Source: Hyparrhenia diplandra (lineage: Eukaryota > Streptophyta > Magnoliopsida > Poales > Poaceae). From it: a DNA stretch of 64,000 bases. Below, one piece after another: positions 56,427 to 64,000 of the stretch. The position numbers and the translations under genes are program-made. The stretch's first letter is position 1, and every line of letters begins with the position of its first letter. The notes below the pieces were generated by a model. That model searched no databases. It was given only the letters and a program-made list of their open reading frames with translations, and had not been told where the DNA came from. The DNA is taken from NCBI GenBank assembly GCA_015847255.1, contig JADLZK010009222.1:310001-374000 (forward strand), written 5' to 3'.

Positions 56427-58155
56427 TGTTGAAAATCTCTTGTTTGGTTTTCGCTAATTAGTGACACCTAAGGACTAATCTCTCGATGCTAAGTGTTAGA
56501 CTAGATTGGAGATTGGTCGTGCCGGTGTTGGTGCATTGTGATCATGGAGGATGGATCGAGGTGATCCAAAAGATGATCAAGCATGCAACTCGGTGGAGTC
56601 TCGGAGATCAATTGTCCCCAAGGCAAAGGTATAACCATAGGGCTTTTGATTTCACACCCAAGATACCATAGAGGGTGTGGGTGATTATAGGATCGATAAG
56701 TCGTACTATAAAGAGGGGAAAACTTTCGTACATATCGATCCTCACGTGCCTTTAGGTTCAAGATTCATATGCATGCATTCTAACCTGAAGAGCTAACTCT
56801 GCGCTTGATTAAAATGTTTTCAAAATGCTAACACATGGTGTCGAGGTGTTCTTCGACGTGTCGGCAACAAGAAACAAGTGACGGAAGTCGGTTTGTAGCA
56901 AAGGCGAAGGAACGACGAAGAAACGACAAAAATTCGCGGCTCTGAGGTGACCGGACGCATGCACCGGAAGCACGACCGGAAGCATGCAAAATCAACCGGA
57001 CGCAACGGTGTGTGGTTCCGGTCAAAAGAACAGAGAGCATGTTTTCGTGGTCTATGGCCGGGGGAGTGACCGGACGCATGCAGCATGACCGGACGCATGA
57101 TTCCCTGACCGGACTCATGCGCAGGGGTTCTAAATTTGGCATGTTGGGTTTTGTCGGTTGTGACCGGACTCATGCATGAGTCCGTCGGCGCGGCCCGATC
57201 GGCCCGCCAGAATTGCATGTTCCTCCCCAACTGCTCCATTTTTAGGTGGAGCCTATTTATACCCCCCTTGGCTGCCTCTTGCTCGGCTCTTGGTCATTTG
57301 AATCATTCCTAACATCTTTGAGCAAGCAAGCAAGCCTCCCTCCTCTCTCATTCTTGATTTGAGCTTCATTCTTGAGAGAAGAGTTGATCCTAGTGCATTG
57401 CATCGAGTTCTTGCATCTAGAGGCACTTGGGGATCGTCGTGAGACGGTGGATTTCTCGTTTCTCTTGGAGACACCGCTCCTAGCCGGCTTGGTGGATTGG
57501 TGGAGTTGTTGGCAAGAAGAGGTGATTGTTTCTTGGCCACCTCCGATTGATTTGTGAGAGGATTACGCACTCCTCATCGGGAAGACAAAGTGCAAGGAAT
57601 ACATTGCTCGTGCTTTGGGTACCACACTTGTTGAGTGGTGTGTTGAGGCTAGCAAGGGCACCGCCTAGCTCAAACACCATCCTTGTGTTGGTCGGCACAA
57701 CCGGAGACTAGCTTGTCGGTGTACAAGTGAACTCCGGGTGAACAAATCGACTTGTTCATTGTCTCGACGTGTGGATCATCACCTTCGTGTGATTGATTGT
57801 TCATCTTGTTCCCGGTGATTGGTTGACATCCTCTACGAGTTGGTATATCGCCCTTACTCTTGTATTTACCTTCCTAGTTTACCTTGAGTAGAGAGCTAGC
57901 ACTTGCTTTGTGTAGTTGTTCTTGCTAGCATAAGGACCATATTAGGATTGCTCACTAGTTAGTGTAGTGACATAGCTCTTGTGTGACATAGAGATTATAG
58001 AACATATTTAGAATTGTCACTAGAGGCTTGCAAGACAATAGAGCTAGTGCCAACCGCTTTACGCCGTGTTTTATTCTAATCGGTTTGTTTAGTTGAGCTT
58101 GTAGAAAATTTTTATAGGCTATTCACCCCCCCCTCTAGCCATCTAGGACCTTACA
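56427..58155 (+). mobile_element. LTR-like element (Copia-style end)
   Basis: Starts TGTTGAAAATCTC and ends CTATTCACCCCCC then CCATCTAGGACCTTACA, wording common at the end of grass Copia LTRs. Between 56945 and 57180 the motif GACCGGACGCATGC and variants recurs about six times. I found no target duplication, so borders are tentative. Short frames inside have no domain. Confidence 0.4.
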
Positions 58156-58546
58156 GGTGTGTCACGAAACAGGGCACGAAACAGGTTTGGAAAATAAATA
58201 TTGAATTGTTTTGAGTTCCAAAGCATTTAATTTGGAGGTATTCATGGATCACAGGCGAATAAGGTTAGACATGGCTTACATATTCCTATGCTTGTTGGTA
58301 CAAAGCTTCATGGCTAGGCTAGTACATAGGTGATTAAGGTCAGACATGCATGATCCAAAGCGGCAAAAAAAGAAGTGAAATAAAGGGCAAAGCGGCAAAA
58401 AAACAAAGTGAAATGAAGGGCACATTTCATTTGCTGCCAAGCTTTATAGGCAACCGCTAGGCCACCAAATAATGATGGCGTTTGCCTGGCAAAATATATG
58501 GTGAAAACCAAATAGTAGGTGGAAACATAGAAACCCATTTAGTTTG

Positions 58547-59370
58547 GTAAATAAGAAGTTTAACTAGGGCAAGAGTGATCGTGGTGGCAGGCAACCCATC
58601 TACCATCAACTTCAATTACCGTCATTCCAGTATATTAAAAATGGGAAATAAGCAGTATATTGATTTTTTTTACTAGCAAGGACCCAATAACAAAAATAAG
58701 GTGTCTGAATTATACATAAACACAACAGAGCAAAGTAATAACAAATACAACCGATAACTACTAAACCTCAATTCAAAAAGACATATTTTGATCATTAAAA
58801 AAAACTGAAATTTGGCATATCCATAGCGCATACAATACTTGCTTGCAAAAGTTGGGATACAAATTCAAACTAAAAAAATTCATATGAAAATGACAACTTT
58901 AAGATGCTTACAGATTTTTTATTTTAGTGCACATGCACTTTTTGAGGTCTGGCCAAAAAAAACTTGGACCTCCCAAGAAGCATGAGGCTTCTTACAACTA
59001 CGATAATTTCAAACTAGCAAAAAGCCTATGTATCGCAAAGGTGTAACAAATCAAACAATTACATAAGCATAAATAATTCATGTGATAATAGTGTTCCAGA
59101 GGATTAGAAATGACAAAACCATTAGAGTGAAATAACAGTCAACAAATTCTCAGTAATCAGACTTAATAGCAAAGGTTTAGTAAACAAGAAGTTTAGGGGC
59201 ATAGTGATGGTGATGGCAGGCAAAACATCAGCTTCAATAAGTTCATTACTGCTAGTCTAGCATATTAAAGTTTGAAAATAAGCAGTATATTGTGAATTTG
59301 AAAAATCACTAGAAAGGACCCAATAACAGAAATAAGGTGTGAATTGCACATTAACCAAACCTGTCTGAAC
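58547..59370. repeat. Diverged direct repeat, about 190 bp, 620 bp apart
   Basis: 58547-58735 and 59173-59365 share TAAGAAGTTTA-like starts, GGCAGGCAA, ATAAGCAGTATATTG and AAGGACCCAATAAC followed by AAATAAGGTGT. The stretch 58156-59690 is AT-rich and has no supported gene. Confidence 0.7.
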
Positions 59371-60383
59371 ATTAGTCTAAAACTGCTCAACAATAGCATG
59401 CACATTAAGACAAAATGACAAACAATAACATCAGGTCCTCCTACCAAATGATCTGGAAAAATAATGGCATGCACCACCAAACACCCTCGACCCCCGACAA
59501 GCCCTGAGTAGTGTCCAACCTTACAAGCATCACAACTAACAACAAAAACCACTGACATACATCTATTGTTTATGAAAGCTACTTCACTGTACTCATGAAG
59601 CCGTGTGGAGCTGAGACCTGAAGATAACAAGCAAAAAGTTAATAAGCAACTATCCAAAAAGTGGTATTGCTATGATCAACACTAATATTCATTAGGGAAA
59701 ATTGGATCTTACCATCAAAAGAACGCGTCTTTAGATTTCTACCATCGAAAGACTTAGTTATAGATTTCTACCATCAACAGATTACAACATTACCATTTTT
59801 TACTTCCTTTACTTTACTTGTTGTTTTCTCATCCGTTGCCTAGTCCATTTTCTACCGTGTCCCAATTTTGCCCCCTTGGAAAATAACGAACACTTCTATG
59901 TACTGCTGCCGCAGCTTCGTCTCGTCGGGTGAAAAGTTCACAGACTCGCGGTCTTCACGGAGAGGAAGGCCGCCGCCGCGGCACACTCGCCGCCGCCGCC
60001 GCCGCGGCACACTTCCTGCCACCGCCGCGCTTCCCGCGACGTGCTCCCTGCTGGCGATTGCTTCCACGCGCCTCCATAGCGATGCCCCCTATGACACATC
60101 TCCCAGCAGCTACGCCACTCCCGGTGGTGTGCCCCCCAATGTCGACGGCCTCCTCCTTGCCTCCCAATAGTGCCTTCGACGACATACTTGCATCCTCGGC
60201 GCATCCCTAGCTGTGGGTATTTATCTTCTTCTTCTTGCTATTTCTTTTGTTGTTGTTCTAGCCAAACCCTAAATTTTCCTTTCTTACAGTGCTAGAAAAT
60301 CAACCTGCTGAAGGTGTTCCAGATGGAGGGTTGATATGGGCAGAAGCACACCTTAATATGGGGAAACAACAGCAGGGCCACAA

Positions 60384-62324
60384 ATGGCTGAAGAGGAAGA
60401 GAAGGAGCATTTCATGATTGTTGAGTGTGATTCATCTGGAGATGATCCTGCTGGAGTAGATGAGGAGTGGAGGTATTTCAAGGCTGCTCAAAATGATGAG
60501 GTGCAGAAAACAAAGAGGGCAAGAACCGTTCCAGAAATTAGAGAATTTGATACTGAAATTGTTCCGGATGATGAGGCTACCATTCTTAATGATTTTTTTG
60601 TGCCTCATACATCACATGATAAGGAGAATCCAATCATTAAGGTGGGAGACACATTTGTTGATAAGGATGCTTTTGTTTACAATATCAAACAATATGCCAT
60701 CAAAAATCAGTTTGAGACTAAGCTTGAACATAGTGACACAGAAAGATATCGAACAAGGTGTACAGATAAGAATTGCGGTTGGAGAGTATATGCAAAGAAA
60801 CTACATGGCAGCAACACATTCATGGTGGTCAAGCTCTCCGACTTTGAGGAGCACACTTGTGCCAATACAAGTAGTGGACGAGAGGCTTCAACATCTTGGA
60901 TATCTAAAAAGCTGAAAGATGTAGTAAAGGAGGATCCCACTCTGCCTGCAAGGAAATTACAGAGAAGATTAGAGAAACATTATGATATTGAATTATCATA
61001 TTTTAAAGTGTGGTCTGAAAAGAAGTCTGCAATGGATGATGTTCACGGTACTTGGGAGGACACCTTTGACATGCTATGGAGGTTCAAAGCAGCACTTGAA
61101 GAAAGTTGCCCAGGAAGCATTGTTGAGATTGATTGCAAGAACATTAATGGAGAAATGTACTTCTCAAGGATGTTTGTGGCAATTAGAGCATGTATTGATG
61201 GATTTCTAGTTGGGTGTAGGCCATACCTTGGGGTTGATTCCACTCACCTAACTAGAAAGTATAAAGGACAGCTAGCTGCAACAACTGCAATTGATGGACA
61301 TATCTGGATGTATCCAGTTGCATATGGGATCTTTCGAAAAGAGACAAATTTCAATTGGACATGGTTCATGAAGCAACTAAAAAGAGCAGTTGGAACACCC
61401 CCTGGGTTAACAATCCATACTGATGCTTGTAAGGGGCTAGCAACTGCTGTCAACACAGTCTTCAAAGGTGATGCGGAGCATCGGGAATGTTTTAGGCACC
61501 TCATGGCAAATTTCAGAAAAAAAAAATCAAGGGTGACGTGCTCAAGTTTATGTGGCCTTGTGCATGGGCATGTACAGATCAAAGGTATGATACACTAATG
61601 GAGAAAATTGCAACAACTACAGCAATTCCCTTTCTAAATACACATCATAAGCTGAAATGGAGCAGGTCCAAATTCTCCAAAGAATGCAAGGTTGATTATG
61701 TGAACAATAACATCTTAGAAAGTTTCAACAATTGGATTAAAGATGACAAGGACCTCCCAGTTGCTGATCTGATGGATAAGATAAGGGGGAAATAATGGAG
61801 AAGATTTACACAAGGCAAGAGATTGTGAATAGGCTGCAAGGGAATATCCTTCCAAGTGTGTTACATGAGTTGAACATGAGGAGTCATGGGTTGCACTATG
61901 AAATCCAGAAGAGTGGTGCAATGTTAGGTGAGATATCTGGAATAACTAAAGAGGGAAAGAATTGGAGAGTTGTTGTTGACATATAGGAAAGAACTTGTGG
62001 CTGTGGACAATGGTAGATTTTTGGAAAACCCTGCACTCATGCAATAGCTCTATTTGGAAAAATCAGGTAAACATTGAAAACTTTGTGGATGACTACTATT
62101 CAATAGAAAGGTTCAAGGCAACCTATCAGTTTGTGGTCACCCCAATGGGTGACAAGACTCAATGGCCAAAATGTGATCCTGGGTTTAAAATGATTCCTCC
62201 GAAGCTAGAAAGACCTGCCGGTAGACCAAGGAAGAAAAGAATTAAGGCTAGTGGAGAGGCAGGGAGAAGAGGCCCATATCAATGCAAAAGGTGTTTTCAG
62301 TTTGGACACAGAGAAGGGATGTAA
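60384..62324 (+). CDS. MURA-type MULE transposase, frameshifted
   Basis: N-terminal acidic part, then the MuDR DNA-binding region (FVYNIKQYAIKNQFETKLEH, CGWRVYAKKL, FEEHTC), then the MULE DDE core: LGVDSTHLTRKYKGQLAATT with the first catalytic Asp, LTIHTDACKGL with the second, and ECFRHL (the C-x2-H motif). The frame breaks in an A-run at about 61517, and the downstream frame continues KFMWPCAWACTDQRYDTLME. It breaks again near 61790. A SWIM finger (CGCGQW, PCTHAIALFG, 62000-62060) is interrupted by three in-frame stops, and a zinc knuckle start CKRCFQFGH lies near the end. Not functional as it stands; the ATG at 60384 is the first in frame. Confidence 0.88.
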
Positions 62325-62399
62325 TGCTATGCTACTCAAGCTGAATTAGAACAAGAGCTTCCACCACCTCGTCCAAAAATTTCCAAAAAGAAAAGGTAA

Positions 62400-62693
62400 T
62401 GTAAATTGTAAATTTGTAAAATAAATGGATCATACATGCTGAAATATGTTCCTAGCCTAACTTGTTTTGTGCCTCCTAGGAAATCCAAGTCTGAAATTGA
62501 GTCATCTGCTAATGACCCACAAGTGACTTCAGGACCAAGTGCAATAACAAAAAGCGTGTCTTCTCTTTCTCCAACTAGCCCAGGTCCTACAACAAGAAGC
62601 ATGTCTTCTCTTTCTCCAACTAGCCCAGGTCCTACAACAAGAAGGATGGCATCCATCTCGCCAGGAGGAATTAGGAGGGTTATTATTAGCTAG
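62400..62693 (+). other. Possible C-terminal exon of the MULE transposase
   Basis: After a putative intron an open frame reads PPRKSKSEIESSANDPQVTS and then a duplicated SLSPTSPGPTTR phrase (36 bp direct repeat at 62564 and 62600), ending at a stop at 62693. Ser/Pro-rich tails are common in this family; splice sites are not proven. Confidence 0.4.
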
Positions 62694-63209
62694 AAAATGG
62701 TTGTGTTGAGTGCATCAACATGGCTATGTTGAGCATGGACATGGTTGCGTTGGCTGTGGTCTTTTGTGCAGCTCCATACGTCTAACTTTTGTTGCGGTGT
62801 CCACATGGCTGTGTTGGCTATGATCTTTTGTAGACTCCATGGGTCAACTTTTGTTGACAACTCCAAAAAAACTGATTGTATGCAACGTATTGTTATATTG
62901 AAATGACAGCCATATAAGATAATGACCTTTTGTTAATACCACTCAAAAGTTGTGTTTATATGTTGCTGAGATGATGTTTTTGTATCCTGCTGAATTTTAT
63001 TTACACATGCTTTCCTAGACTACAGCTAGATGACCCTTAATATACAAGGGCAAAATGGTCAGATATAACTCGGAGTTAATAGAACTAGTGAGCTACAATG
63101 TCAGTTATGTTTTAATAGTAGATATCTAAATCTGAGTCTTTCAATGGTAGAAATCTAAAGACGTGTTCTTTCGATGGTAAGGATCCAATTATCCCTATTA
63201 ATTAGCATA

Positions 63210-63790
63210 CCTTTCACATCACTTGGTCTCAGCTACCATCTTGGCGGCCTCGGCTGCCGTTCAGGCGGCCTTGGCTGTCGTCATGGCGCCCTCGGCTGCC
63301 GTCCTTGTGCCCTCGGTAGTAGCCTTGGCAGCCTAGGCAATCAATGTTGGGGATGGAGTCTCTGGTTTGGTCAGGAAGAATACGCTGAAGGCAAAGCCCA
63401 ACACACCTATGTCCAGAAGGGTCGTCATATTCCAGGCATCCATGACGGCATCACTGGCCTTGTTGGTAGACCCTCTGTGAAGCAAAATCATTTTAAATTG
63501 TAGTCGGAGCGGCTCAAACGCAAGGACGAGGGCGAGGGGGAGCCTGACAACTTGCGGTACCCTACCGCAGCGCACCGGGATGCCGCGAGCCGGATTGCAG
63601 CGAATCACGCGGCCATTTGGCGGCGGGGGAGACGTGGTTTACATGTGAGAGAGAAGAGTGGAGGGAGATAGTTTACTTGAGTAGAGAAATATGGCTCTAT
63701 TGTATCTCAATGAGCTTATCAATCTGAGCATGAAGGGTGTTACCCTTGACTACCAGAACGTCGTAGTCGGTGGAGCACAACGATGGGATT
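63210..63790 (-). pseudogene. Small membrane-protein family copy, both parts, minus strand
   Basis: 63790-63690 minus reads STDYDVLVVKGNTLHAQIDK and stops, matching 2909-3005. Further along the minus strand, 63500-63345 reads ASDAVMDAWNMTTLLDIGVL, a hydrophobic run and TKPETPSPT. Then 63330-63230 is an Ala/Thr/Lys-rich repeat with stops, matching the plan of 17336-17590. It shows the probable order of the family: signal-anchor start, charged helix, second hydrophobic segment, Ala-rich helix. The MULE lies directly at its 3' side. Confidence 0.4.
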
Positions 63791-63799
63791 AGAGGATGA

Positions 63800-64000
63800 G
63801 CACATAGAAAATATACCACTTGAGAGGCTTATGACTATCTATCCTTACTGGTTTTTATAAAAAAATTATGTAGCTTAAGTTTTGTGAAATATATAACTTA
63901 ATTTGTGTTTTAGATAAAGCACCCTATCGAGAGTCTCTACAACGAGGGTAAACATCTTGTGCTCTTATTAGTAGGAATCGTACAGAGATTATTATGGCGT
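63800..64000. other. Gene-free right edge
   Basis: AT-rich sequence without recognisable features. Confidence 0.5.

Larger units (their letters stand above)
59695..63195 (+). mobile_element. Full-length Mutator-like element (MULE), 3.5 kb
   Basis: Long terminal inverted repeats (over 70 bp): left GGGAAAATTGGATCTTACCA, right, inverted, GGGATAATTGGATCCTTACC, both continuing through CGTCTTTAGATTTCTACCAT. The 9 bp flanks TATTCATTA and TATTAATTA match at 8 of 9 places. Encodes a MURA-type transposase with several lesions. A GC-rich leader (59930-60200) precedes the gene. Confidence 0.92.

Noticed and set aside
56427..58155. Solo LTR with target duplication
   Set aside because: The five bases at the two edges do not match, so only an LTR-like element with uncertain ends is reported.
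1..64000. CRISPR arrays, bacterial operons, rRNA genes, organelle genes or viral genes
   Set aside because: No regular spacer-repeat array, ribosome-binding-site-spaced genes, rRNA, plastid/mitochondrial gene or viral hallmark was seen.

Overview
The window is nuclear DNA of a flowering plant, almost certainly a grass (Poaceae). The signs are exon-intron genes with GT/AG splice sites, a tau-class glutathione S-transferase (GST) family, GC-rich gene islands in AT-rich flanks, and a dense, nested mix of grass-type transposons: CACTA, MULE, hAT, Helitron, Stowaway, LINE, SINE and LTR pieces. A panicoid grass is my guess from the CACTA and SINE styles; the sequence does not prove it. Nothing points to bacteria, organelle DNA, CRISPR or a virus.

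Region 1-22.6 kb is a decaying tandem array. A tau GST, its 3' flank and a roughly 2 kb non-coding block (R) recur with a GST spacing of about 7 kb. GST1 (5000-5841) is nearly whole but has one missing base. GST2 (12.4-13.2 kb) and GST3 (19.2-19.4 kb) are increasingly broken. A fourth GST relic lies on the minus strand at 54.9-55.9 kb. Between the copies sit a three-exon gene for a small membrane protein (10517-11530), LINE 3' ends, Helitron ends, SINEs, MITEs and recurring fragments of a small membrane-protein gene family.

Region 22.6-32.4 kb holds a small coiled-coil/membrane-segment ORF on the minus strand, SINE copies, a 725 bp hAT element, a LINE with a 17 bp target duplication that is itself split by a 935 bp CACTA element, and a small two-exon gene (30207-31701) whose first exon is interrupted by a 1026 bp hAT element carrying a nested MITE.

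Region 32360-42254 is one complete 9.9 kb CACTA (En/Spm) transposon with a CGC target duplication, palindromic subterminal repeats and two genes: a TNP2-type transposase (35635-39088) and a Ptta/En/Spm-type protein (39217-41391). Both carry frameshifts.

Region 42.3-59.7 kb is transposon-rich: a tail-only poly(A) retroinsertion, a GC-rich captured-gene segment resembling a Pack-MULE, an 89 bp tandem repeat, a second hAT of the 24.5 kb family, a Stowaway MITE, a 1.2 kb Helitron, a minus-strand LTR with primer-binding site, and long degenerate repeats. Region 59695-63195 is a full-length MULE with long terminal inverted repeats, a 9 bp target duplication and a mutated MURA-type transposase. It is inserted beside another copy of the small membrane-protein gene family.

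I see no new multi-gene biological system. The most unusual items are the two tail-only retroinsertions, the hAT insertion inside a coding exon, the palindromic subterminal architecture of the large CACTA, and the erosion series of the GST array. All family names come from reading motifs by eye; no search was run.
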